A stretch of DNA of 64,000 bases from NCBI RefSeq assembly GCF_964204645.1, contig NC_134025.1, forward strand, positions 25,946,001 to 26,010,000, read 5' to 3'. Shown in pieces: positions 49,461 to 60,399 of this stretch. The notes under the pieces are model-generated. The model was not told where the DNA came from, made no database searches, and worked only from the letters and a program-made list of their open reading frames with translations. The position numbers and the translations under genes are program-made. This DNA comes from Tubulanus polymorphus (Eukaryota; Nemertea; Palaeonemertea; Tubulaniformes; Tubulanidae). Every line of letters starts with the position of its first letter. Within the stretch, counting starts at the first letter, position 1.

Positions 49461-49819
49461 GTTCATCTTCTCGAAGTTCTACTTCTAGGTCATGATGGGT
49501 CGACTGCTCGGTTCATCTTGCATTCAATGGAAAAATATAGTTCAATCTCTGCAAGTAGAAACATGGATTATTACAACAAAATGAAAATAAATTGGGAATA
49601 CAAAAAATTTCGATTTATGAAAATGATTCTATGAAATTGTTTGCAAAGTGTTCACTACAACTTAAGATGCGATGTTACTGGATATAAGACAATTACAATC
49701 AATCTATATATTCTTGAAATCAAACTTTCTCACCATGGAAAAGGTTAGAAACGAATGTTCTTGTTCTTGTTTAATTTAATTCAGCCCAGCATACATCAGA
49801 ACAGCATACAGGCAACACG

Positions 49820-50090
49820 GTGGATCAGACATGAGCGCGGCGATTTTTAGACAGGGCGCCAAATGCTCTCAAACCTATTGACGCGTTACCGGATTAGGTT
49901 GGGAGACTATAGGCAACGGGCCGGCATTCCTAGAGTGACCAATCAGAGAGAGCATCGTCCTTGAATAGATTCGCCGCGCGAGGTCGAGTTTGACTCGTTC
50001 CGCTCTGGTCGACTCGAAACCCTTCACTGCCGCCACCGGTACCCGTTCTGCTAACAAACACCGGACTCGAATAAACCCTTCCTCGTTCAT
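49820..50090. promoter_or_regulatory. CpG-rich patch with a CCAAT box
   Basis: This stretch is clearly richer in GC and CpG than the surrounding 10 kb (CGCCGCGCGAGG, CTGCCGCCACCGG). It carries GACCAATCAG near 49937, a CCAAT-box match. It could be a promoter of an unrecognised transcript or an unrelated insertion. No coding exon nearby is convincing. Confidence 0.3.
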
Positions 50091-50693
50091 ACTGTATTTC
50101 ATTATTTCGATAGAAAGAATAAATCAAATCTTAGAGATCTTAAAATCTAATTCTCAAAGTGACCCTTGTCTCAACCGTGGCAAAAGCATTTTGTATCATG
50201 GCCTTCAAGGTTCAACTGGAGGCTTAAGACATTTTAAAACCATTTTTAATTAACCCAGATTTAAGACCGCGCTTGGAATCAAGCCTCCATCGGCTCCGAG
50301 GCAATATCTATTAGACATAGCATAGAACTATAACGGAATAGTTCTATGGACATAGAGAGTCTGACAAATATGTAGGCCTACACCGTATCACCGTATGTCA
50401 TTTCGAATTCAAATTTAGACTGGTTGCCGGTCACTACCTTCACTATTCTGCTGACTGCGAATGCAGGTATCGCAGAATTGAACAGGTGACCATTCAAATT
50501 CAAATTCTTGTGTCATCTTTGAATACTCCTCAAAGTCCCTGACTCGTTGAATCGGGATCCTAACGTAGATTCATCTCTTTGAGGTTGTAGGCCTCTTGGG
50601 CTGGAGCCCGCGCCTCAAAATTGAGAACATTTTTGAACATTTGCCTGCGATACCGGACCAATTCGAAACTAGAAAATATGGAAATTCAGACGA

Positions 50694-50793
50694 TTTTTGT
50701 AACAGTATTTGCTTTTTTCTAAGACTAAATGATTGACAAACCACGAAAATGATTAATCTTTGACATTTAAGATAGTTAGTGACAATTATTCAT
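50694..50793 (+). repeat. Dispersed ~100-bp repeat, copy 2
   Basis: Second copy of the repeat at 39328-39435, same orientation, about 11.4 kb away. No GPCR-like sequence follows this copy. Confidence 0.85.
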
Positions 50794-51040
50794 TTAAGGT
50801 CAGGCTTGACAGACATTGGAGTACGCACCCGAAGCTGTATTCCTATAAGGATTAAACTCTGAATATATGTTACGTGTGTCTATATGAAACTTTTAGAATT
50901 GTGTTATAAAAAACGCAAGGGGAAACGGAATAGTAAGCGGATAGCATCGATTTACGAATATACAAAACTACGCACCAACCAAAGCTGCAGTATTTTACGC
51001 TAAAAGAGGTCAAGGTCTAGAGACCAGAGTACCAAACGGA

Positions 51041-51076
<36 letters not shown>

Positions 51077-51153
51077 CGCTACCGCTACCGCTACCGCTAC
51101 CGCTACCGCTACCGCTACCGCTACCGCTACCGCTACCGCTACCGCTACCGCTA
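51041..51153. repeat. Compound microsatellite (TAC)n-(CGCTAC)n
   Basis: About eleven TAC units pass into about thirteen CGCTAC hexamers. The minus-strand frame across it reads Gly-Ser repeats then Ser runs and is not a supported gene. Confidence 0.95.
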
Positions 51154-51633
51154 AAGTGTGTACACTGCATTAGATCAACAAACAACTATCAATTTCTATT
51201 CTGTAAAACTCGTTTTGTAAATTATAATGTTTTTGTATTTTTCGTATGCCAGTGAAGTAGGATATGATAAGTTTTTAATTGTGTTTTAAGTGTAAATGTT
51301 TTCAATCTATCAATACATTCCGTAAATAGATATGTTATGTTATACCTACCCTGGTATTTTCCTGTTCCATCAGATTCTTACAAAATAAGAAATCGATATA
51401 AAATAAAGTTTGATTCAAACATTACTCGTTTTGTTGATTTTAAGTAATCTTCTGAATCAAATCATTTTAATATATGCGATGTAATATGTAGTTCTTATTA
51501 TGTATATATAGTACGTTGTAAATCATCTATGACAAATAAATATCCAATCGAATAACTTCGGAAGTAAAGCCGCGAGACGTAGTCGACGTTTCATCTCCTG
51601 CATAGGATTTGATTTTCATTTTATGTTTACCAC

Positions 51634-51687
51634 ATGGCGTGTCAGGCCCCAATATGGCATGACAAGCCTCCGGGCTTGTGACGCCAT
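51634..51687. repeat. Second cluster of the 17-bp motif with 34-bp palindrome
   Basis: A forward copy ATGGCGTGTCAGGCCCC (51634-51650) is followed by a 34-base near-palindrome, 51654-51670 against 51671-51687 (CGGGCTTGTGACGCCAT). It lies 84-137 bases upstream of the IFT43 start codon. The motif is the same as at 38819-38876. Confidence 0.85.
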
Positions 51688-51770
51688 ATGTAGCAGGTCT
51701 TAAGATTGTCCTAGATGATTCTTTCGGCCCTTTCAAATTTTGACGTTTAAAGTTATTTTTCCCGGTCAAG

Positions 51771-54700
51771 ATGGAACCAGGTGACGATTTAGACTTCGGA
51801 GTCTCAAAAGCACGGGTAATCATCACTTAAAATTCCAGTTTACATTAATTTGATACCTGTCGTAAGTCAGATGTAGGAACGAAAAAGAACTCTTAGTCTT
51901 ACCTTACCCTAAAACATAGGCCTAATTCAAATTAGATTTTATTGATATAATTTATTAAGACAACTTTAATCTAGTATTCAGCTGTGTGTCCGTATCGAGG
52001 AATGTAAGTGGTACTGTGTTTATCATTTCTTTAATTTGAAGTCCCTTGTTACCTCGATTTATGTCTGACTGGTCAAATCGGAATGGCCGAGCGAGTACGA
52101 GGAGGGCCGATGAATGGTGGAAAACCATAGGACATACGTTGATAAATGCTATAGTATAATTGTTTATTTCTATCATCCAACTGTAAAGGATATTAAGGTA
52201 AACGTTGGTACTCTGTGCTTTAAATGGTTTTTTGACTGATTATAGATGTCTAGTCTGAATACCAGTCGTTGTTACGGTTCCCTACAACTTGTTTGAGGAA
52301 CAACGGCTAGGTACTAGACTAGGCCTATACGTGCTAGTTAGTGCAATATTCATCGTAGTTAAAACAAGCTGTATGTTAAATATAGATATATCTTATTCTC
52401 CGGAAGTGAAAAGAAATCTTCCATCCATGAAAATACTGATGTGTTTGTAATTTTTTGGCTTATGTCAACATAAACATTTTATCTTTGCTTACGTTCTTTT
52501 TCAAACCAGTCAGATGTCATTGAACTAAGATATTTTAGTGTTAAAAAACATACTTTGTAATATTGATATAGAGCGCTAAGAAAGGTCGCCGAGCAAAAGC
52601 CGATGATGAAAATCCCGAAGCCGATCGACAAAAAACTGCATTCTTCGATGAAGATGACCTTGAAATAGATATTGCGACAGTAAATTCTGTAAGATGACTC
52701 AGTGAATTGTGTAACCTCTCGATCGCACTAGAGTGATAACCTCTAACACAGTTTTTTTGTTCAATTTCATAGAGATTTTGTACTCTCTATGTCTCCTTTT
52801 TACCTGTAACCGTTACATAGTCTTGCAGTTTCACATATTTACAAAAGCTTCTGAGGGCAAATGTCAAGTGATCGGTTTAGGGTCTGTAGGGTAATGGAAT
52901 ATTATCAAGAATATCAAGAAAGCTAGGGAGATTATTTTGAGCTACTTGAATTTACCAGTTGATAAAAATGAAAAAAAATTGAATTAAATCATCAGAAAAT
53001 TGATAGTTAATAGAAAAAGAAGGTAAATTGTGTCTGCAATACTATAAATATGATTACAATTTGTTTTGATGAGAATTCTTAACCTTTCTAACATTTAAAT
53101 ACACCATAATTTTGTAACTACTCAAAGAAGGATATTCTTGTTTTGTCGCTATGTCGTATATTGTATTATAAATTTGTAACTTTCGTCTCCTTTACCAGTT
53201 GTTTTTGTTGAAAGTTTCTTTCAGAATATATTTAAAGTCCATGATTTCAGTTTCAGTCTGAATTCACTCCCAACTGTTCACACAATTTTAGCCTTGCTTA
53301 AGTTAACCTCTGTTAAAATATCATAACTAGCTTTTATTTTCTCCAAATCTGTAAGCCCTGCCGGTATGTGACTAAGTAACGCCAAATCAGATCGAAATAT
53401 CATTCACATTGTGCCTTAAAAACGGTGCAAAAACTATAGACTTGTATTGATTGGTTTGATGATTGTGTTTCAGAGCGCAAAGAAAGGACGTCGAGCTGGT
53501 GGAGGAAGAAGAGACAGAGATGGTGATGACGAACCTGAAGCTTTAAGAGATGTTCGTAATCGAAATTTTTCATCAGTCGATTTATCAGTGCCTTGGATGT
53601 ATATTGATATGTACTTCTATTTTTGTCAGGATGATGCACCACCTAAACCATCAAAAAGAATGGGAGGATGGGGTGAAGATACGAAATCTGCCGGGTATGC
53701 GAATTTGTTGTTCTACGATATACTAAAGCATTAACGCAAAGCATCTTAAATTATGGAAAACCATAATTTATTTTCAAGGCAATGAGTGCAATATTATCTA
53801 TGCATAAGAACTAGGTCTAAATGCCCTGAATATTTGTGTGGATGCAGTTATTTGAAGATGCTTTTTTGAATATTTGCAGGCGAAGGAGAACTGGTATGGA
53901 AGAGCTCGAAGAGTAAGTTGCATAAATATCAGGGAAACTAAAATAACTGTAGACATTCGATACAGTATTAGTTGATACCATTTCCATTACTTACGTTTTA
54001 TGTTTCTGTCTTATTTTAGTTATGAAACTGGGTAAATAAGTTCATACGTATCGTATGAAATATGTGGCTTTCATATTTATATATGTAACTTTATAGCCAA
54101 GGCTTTACATATGGCTGAAACCTTTCATTGTCAGCCATCAAACAGATTTCTTCAGTGTTTGATCATTAGGTGGTGGTTAAGTGTATAAATCTTTTCATTC
54201 ATTGTAAAAAATTTGTCAGAAATTTTTAAATGCTGTAATTGCCTCCAAAAATCTGGATCTACTTCAATGTGTACCTGTATGATTTTCCCTTTTGTAAGAA
54301 TTTTTTTGGGAAATCTGAAAAGTTTGTACTTGCATTTCAATCATTGAATCTGCCATTTTCTCTTTTCTAGTCATTTATGAATATCTAGATATCGCTCACA
54401 TTCGGTGTATAAATGAGCACATTAAAAATTCAGAAATTCATTGCTTTTATGAGTATATCTTCAGCTTCATGTTTTCGGAATGAACGCTTGCATTTTTCAC
54501 TTATACAAAATAAATGTCAATTTATGTCGAGTAATTCGTAAAACGAGGAGCTTGGGTTATCTAAAGATTATACCGGTATCTATAATTCTGTTGCAGTGAC
54601 CGGTTAAGGCCTAGAAGTCCTTCAGCTTCAGAGGATTCAGATAATGGTAATATAAATTGTTTCATCATGAAATTCTTGTTATTTCATACGCTCTGATAAA

Positions 54701-55441
54701 TACAAATGCTGCATATGGAATAATTCTTTACAGATATTCCTGTTATTCCGGATTTGGAGGAGTATCAAGAGGATGACTTGACAACACAAATTGCCCAAGC
54801 CCCTAAGTATGTACCACCTAAATTACAGAAATCACCCAAAAACTGCCAGAGTTTGATAATAGAATTTCCTTGTTTTGTCCCGATGAAAAAATGAATGATA
54901 CGATCATCTTCATTGATCAGTTAACAGTCCTTGCTTGTTAAAGAGATTGTAAATCGATTGCACGACCTGTCTTGCTCTGTGATGATTTTAAAAATGCTAA
55001 TAGTGCATTTGTGTATTTATAGTATTGCTGTGAACCGTGTAGCTACCTACAGAGAATTAGATAACGATCTTTTACGGCATGCTGCATTTCTCACATTGGT
55101 AAGGTTCGGGCTGTAACTGAAAGTTCGTTATGAATCAATATTTGTGGATTTTTTTATATTTCGAATGATACTATGCGATGATACTTTGTGTTATAGGATA
55201 ATGAAATAGATCTGAAGGCATTATCGAAATACTTATCGGCTGAGGCTGAAGTAGTGGAGGTTAGTTGAAGTTTGATGAATAAATAGCTACGAATAATTTC
55301 TTTTATCTATAATTAAGATGAGATCGTATTGATAAATTTTAGGAAGATGTTGCATGGGATTGGGATCGATTGTTTACTGAAGTGACATCTGAACTGACCA
55401 CAGAATGGGAAAAATCACAACAGGTCGAACAAGAAACTTAA
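51771..55441 (+). CDS. IFT43: Intraflagellar transport protein 43
   Basis: A subunit of IFT complex A, which drives retrograde transport in cilia. Exons: 51771-51815, 52572-52688, 53474-53551, 53630-53694, 53880-53912, 54597-54646, 54734-54806, 55023-55098, 55197-55259, 55343-55441, giving about 232 residues against roughly 210 in vertebrates. The start MEPGDDLDFGVSKAR corresponds to the acidic family N terminus. SAKKGRRA matches the conserved Arg-rich box, GGWGEDTK and RLRPRSPS follow, then IPVIPDLEE, TYRELDNDL and the diagnostic VAWDWDRLFTEVTSELTTEW at the C terminus. Two successive exons both begin with SAKKGRRA. The 78-base segment 53552-53629 has a weak donor (GTTCGT) and no stop in frame, so it may be retained. 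Poly(A) signals are at 55509-55514 and 55658-55663. Confidence 0.95.
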
Positions 55442-56480
55442 AAGACGTCTCCATCCATTATGATATCAGTTAGTTATTAAAGACCTTTTCATGTGTACTA
55501 CCGGTATCAATAAACATACATGTACATTGAAGGAAGGCTGGGATAGAAAAAGATTAACGCTGCAAATGATGCGTTTGAAGTAATTACACACTACATGTTG
55601 ATCAAATGTATAATGTATTTCCATCCATACATTGGCTCTTTTTCATGTTTTAGTTTAAATAAACTTGGTATTTATAGTGTATAAACTTTGTTATCCATCT
55701 ACCGTATGTCCAATCTACAGGATTGATAAGGACGACTTTCAAGGACTATGAAGTCCTTGAAATCAGAGCATGTGCAGGAGCGGACTAAAGCCTAACTCTG
55801 GTCAATCGCACTTATCATGAGATCAGCGATGTTTTTCTCAGAACAGGACATACATACCGAAACAATTAGGTGTGGACAAGAACTACTTTTGACTATTGCT
55901 GGGTGGCTTATGGTATGAGTTCACCGTCATCCATAAAATTTCATGCGCATTGAAATGATAACTGCAAACCTATTCAAGAATTTTTATCCAACTACCACCT
56001 TCATTCATTAAAAGCATGGAAAAAAGAAGCAAATTATGGTAAAGACATTTTCTATATTTTAGCTTTGACAGAAGTAAATATAACATTTTGTATATACAAA
56101 AACAAACGTACTGGTTTTGAAGCAAAATAAAATCAAGCAGTTTTTGATTGGACGGAATATTAACAACTTGCAAAAGAGTTAAATCATTACTTACAGAATT
56201 TCACACATTTTGATTCAGAGATGAGGAGACTATCTAGAATCAGTTAATATTTTCATTACAAAATAGAAAACAACAGTATACATAATATATCTATCATGAA
56301 AACATGAATAAATTTAGCAACAGGTTAAATTGGTTACATTGCGGAAATGTTGCTGAAGAATTACTTGTGTACATGTATAATGATTTGGTGTCTAATACAC
56401 GATGCACAGAAAATATTCGTCATGAATAACGGCAAATAATAATCAGTTATCACAGTTCATATAATTGTAAATCAATTTTT
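55442..56480. other. Convergent 3' UTRs of IFT43 and SPATA17
   Basis: About 1 kb between two stop codons facing each other. IFT43 poly(A) signals lie at 55509 and 55658. The rest is AT-rich, presumably SPATA17 3' UTR, without other features. Confidence 0.55.
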
Positions 56481-59051
56481 TCACACTTGTCCTTGAGAGT
56501 ATGTGTCATTCAGTTTATCAAACAAAGGAATAGGTGGTACCAACGTCCTGAAAGGCTGAAACAATTTTTCTGATAAGAAACTTCATAATATGCAAAAAGA
56601 GCACTGAATGCTGAATTCTGTTAGCTATTTACCTTTGTAACAACAGGATCAATTGTCTCTCGGAAATAGTTAGTCCCATACGGCAAATGTCCGTATTGGG
56701 ATGAAGTGTGTAGAAGTGGGTCGTATGGAATTTTCTGCTTTGAGAAAGGAAGAAATCTGAAATAAGTATGAGTCAATTGATAAAGAAACTAAATCAAAGC
56801 TGTGTCCATCTGAAAAAAAAAATTTCACTGACGACATCAAAAGCTAACACATGTAAAGTGTAAATTTTACTAAAGTGCTTTTACAAAACGGGTTTCAACG
56901 AGATATATATGGGTATAACAACATGATATATCTACGGTCAGAGGATATAGTGCATTAAAGGATGTACACGTAGCTTGTGGATTAACAGGAAAAGCAATTG
57001 TTTTAAAACATACTGAAACTCTTCTTCTTTTGTCATAATGAGTTCGACCATTCTGTCAGGTGTAAATTCAAACAGAGAATGATTAAATAACGTAACGACC
57101 AGTCTGCACCTAGTAACAGTTATCTCAAATACCGGTAAGTCAAATTCGGTTATTAACTTTCATTGTTATCAGTAAAATATTAATCCATGGAACTAGTTCC
57201 TACTTTAAATGAAGCAATATTCGGATAATTGATACGTACTGATTATCATTGAGTCTATCGACCCATTCTTGTTGCTTTAATTTCTCGCGAGCTTCTTCAA
57301 CGCTCGTATAATTAGTAGCAACTCGTAACGATGGCTGGAACGGTTTATATCGTTGATCCTGTACGTCTTTTGGATCGCGGAACGGTCCCTAGAAAACATC
57401 ACAAATTTTTTGTGAATCAACTTGTCCAAATTTTCGTACTACTGGGTAACTGAAGACAGTTTACCTGTTTCTTATCAGGAATAGGAGGAAGTACTTTTGG
57501 TTTGGGTAAGTCGTAACTTTTGCATGTGGGGTCAAATGGCTCAGCGCTAGAAACTTCCTTCGGATGATCCAATGGCTTTGAGTTATGCAATCGTATTTCC
57601 AATTCAGACGGGTACCTAAGGTGATAAGATTAAAATGGGATGACTTTAGAATACAGATTTCCTATCCCATTGTGAAAATACAAGAAATGAATTCTTAATT
57701 CTGAACTTACATGAGGAATGGTGAATTGTAAATACCAGGGATGACTACAGTGCTCTTGAGGTGGTGATTCTTGCGAGCCCAATTATCTTCTTTTTCTCTT
57801 TGCTTAAGAATCATCTTCTTCTGCAGTTCAGCATTCTGTATATCAGCAAACTCTTGCAACTCAGCTCTGAAAATTTCATAAATTTCAGATTTACTATGCA
57901 ATTTTCAGCCTACTCTTTTTGCAATATACTGACTTAGTTTTTCATGTTTTGATTACCTGATGATTTCATTTTTGACTTGTAGACCTTCTAAATAACGCTT
58001 TCTGCTGTAATAGTTGAACATGTATTTCCGTGTATAGAATCCTCTCCAGATTTTTTGAATCTGAAAATTATCATCACAACTATCAATTCATCCATCAAAT
58101 AAAGACTTGAATCAGTTCAGAAATTTCAGTACCCAGCACTTACAATAGTGGCCTGGCTGTTGTAGAAATTGAGTTTCATAATATAGACACTATTCTGCAA
58201 GTTAAAATACAACAAAGAAATAAACAATGCACCAAATATCTCTACGTATTAAACTTGCATCGAATAAATTAGTGTAGTATTGGGTAGTTTATGTATTATC
58301 AGAGTAATATAGGCCTAGGTCAATAATGTCCATTTCAATTTGACTAGCTCAGTCAGTTTTTGGGGTACATACCACTTGATACCATCTCATTAGAATGGAT
58401 CAAAATATGAAATAGACATTGATTAGGGTGGAGACTTACTCTTAGTAAAATACGGAAGAACCTTCGTCCCAAGAAACCGCGCCATCTTTTTTGAATGGTT
58501 GTTGCACAATTATTCAAGTACCTAAGAAAGATAGATAGCTTATTATTATCTGGAAAAGTAGAGCTATCTATTTCACGCCTCCTCATTGCAGGGCCTCCGG
58601 TAGGCCTCTAAATCTGACTAAAATATAATTGACTGACACTCATTATTGACACTGCACTGGCCACTGCAACTTACTTAAGGTAACATCGGCTTTTAGTTGC
58701 TCTGAACCACGACTGGATTTTTAATGCTGCCCTGAATTCATCATCTCGTTGTGCTTCAGCGTTTCTGTTAAATAAAGACAAAGTAGAGAAACGATGAAAT
58801 CCTATCTGTATTGTAGTAAGTGTAGGCCCTTAGTTTTTGCCATGAAAATAAAATAAAATTGAATTGAAGTTTCAGCTTTCTATGTTTTTACACTGCATCT
58901 CGAAACAACTCTTATGTTTGATGCGACTGATCTAGAAGCAATTGCTGCAACACAACATATCAATCCCTAATCAGAATTCTTACTTTTTCCTGTCGTAAGA
59001 TTCCTGCACAATTCCATCGACGTTTTGTAAAAGTTGAACCATCGTCGCCAT
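56481..59051 (-). CDS. SPATA17: Spermatogenesis-associated protein 17
   Basis: An IQ-motif protein of sperm and motile cilia; its IQ motifs are expected to bind calmodulin. Exons on minus: 59051-58984, 58764-58675, 58521-58440, 58194-58144, 58060-57957, 57866-57711, 57615-57465, 57388-57240, 56756-56633, 56555-56481. They join to about 349 residues, near the roughly 360 of mammals. Three IQ motifs are visible: KIQSWFRATKSRCYL, TIQKRWRGFLGRRFF and IQKIWRGFYTRKYMFNYY. A charged helix follows (QKKMILKQREKEDNWARK), then the family marks IPGIYNSPF, LPPI, GPFRD, QRYKPFQPSLRVA, LNDNQFLPFS and LVPPIPLFDKL. The second exon and the TIQKR exon may differ by a base in my coordinates. The gene is head-to-head with the plus-strand gene at 59404. 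Confidence 0.95.
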
Positions 59052-59403
59052 CTTGTTACTTTATCACCAAGGTTTTAATCTCCTAAAAACATCTACTGAA
59101 TGCATCAAATATGTAGAAGCCCCTACTTTTGAATTACAGTTATTTAGAAAATTTAGAAAATACGATTCATCCGATAATAATTCGAGGCTATTCTTTTTAT
59201 CAAACGTATATTGTTTATAGACACAACACAGTGCGCTTAGCAACATGTAAACAACATGGCTGACACCATTTGACAGGTCTAGACGCACCAGTCAGACATT
59301 TCTTTTTAGAATGATTGTTTATTGCACGATTTCTTTAAGTTAAAATCTCAACGTAAACGTTTTTATTTTATTTTCTACACTTGAGATTCACATATTGTAA
59401 ATT
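59052..59403. promoter_or_regulatory. Short bidirectional promoter region
   Basis: 352 bases separate the divergent start codons of SPATA17 (minus) and the unnamed gene (plus), so both promoters must lie here or overlap the first exons. A possible RFX X-box half-site AGCAAC is at 59239-59244. A full X-box is not evident. Confidence 0.55.
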
Positions 59404-60399
59404 ATGACAACCTTAAATTACCCCGGAGTTTCGAGAAAGAAAGAGGTTCTTCAAAAATATGCGTAAGTTTTTGTTGAGTTTTGAAAAAATCTACTGAGTA
59501 CAATGCATTGTTCCTGCACTGTGTTTCAGCTGTTTGCATTTTCAGCCCAAACACATTCCGTGTGATCAGCGGAGATGCAGAACAAATGAATGGTATTTTT
59601 ACATCAAGGTTTCCTGCACAAGCCGCTCGTCTTCCTAACCTGCCATATGGACCAGTCGAAAAAAAGCCAGTCCCTTCTGATGATCGTTGGAACAATCCGC
59701 ACCCATTTCACTGCAAATTTTTACGGCAAAATGTTCGTCTAATAAATGAGCCAATATGCACAGTATACACGCATCCAGTTAGACAAGAACAGAATCTATG
59801 GTGGCCTTCAAGGACATCAAACGAACCATTAAAAGCTCCTCCAGTAACATCCGATTCCACTTATCGAAAAGATTATCATCAATCAAAGAATCTGATCTCT
59901 AATGGGAATGGACGACATGCAGCAAATACTCAGAAACACCCAGCATTAGGAATAGGTAAGTAGAAGATCTTTTATCATTCTATATTCTTGATTAAACTAA
60001 TTTTCAAGCACAATATGTTTTTAATTTCAGTTCCAGTCAATAGTTTAATGAAGCCAAACGGTGATGTTCGAGTTCATAAAGAGAAGATTTCTTATGAGCA
60101 TAAGTATAACTGTAGACTGGATCCAAACTACCCAATTAGAGCTAAGGTACGTAGGCTCATTAATCTATTCCGTATCTTGGTATTTGTATCGTATTATCAT
60201 AGCCAATTTAACCCTTTTATTATTGCAGAGACATGGTGCATTTGTGTGGAACCAACTGAAACCAGAGTCAGCGAAAAAATACCTCGAAAGTATCAACCAT
60301 CCGACTAACTTAAAAAACACTATAGAATCTGCCCCGGTTGATTCAAAACACTCAGAACCTCTGGCACCGATATCACCTAAACAAGAAACAAGTGAATAA
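59404..60399 (+). CDS. Unidentified 251-residue protein, candidate ciliary/sperm protein
   Basis: I do not recognise this protein with confidence. Four exons, 59404-59462, 59546-59955, 60031-60146 and 60229-60399, splice in frame with standard GT/AG signals to 251 residues. The ATG at 59404 opens MTTLNYPGVSRKKEVLQKYA. The body is basic and rich in Pro, Asn and Trp, without membrane segment, coiled coil or known domain. Distinct stretches are RLPNLPYGPVEKKPVPSDD, RWNNPHPFHCKF, EQNLWWPSRTSNEP, DSTYRKDYHQ and RHGAFVWNQLKPESAKKYLE. Repeated short Pro/Trp/Tyr motifs of this style are common in microtubule-associated axoneme proteins. The head-to-head position with SPATA17 and the nearness of IFT43 support a ciliary role, but that is inference. 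A resemblance to the vertebrate C2orf73 family is possible and unverified. Confidence 0.85.

Noticed and set aside
49990-50253. Frames in the CpG-rich patch on both strands
   Set aside because: Short, overlapping and without domains; kept only as a possible promoter region.
51000-51185. Minus-strand Gly-Ser repeat frame
   Set aside because: It is the translation of the CGCTAC/TAC microsatellite.
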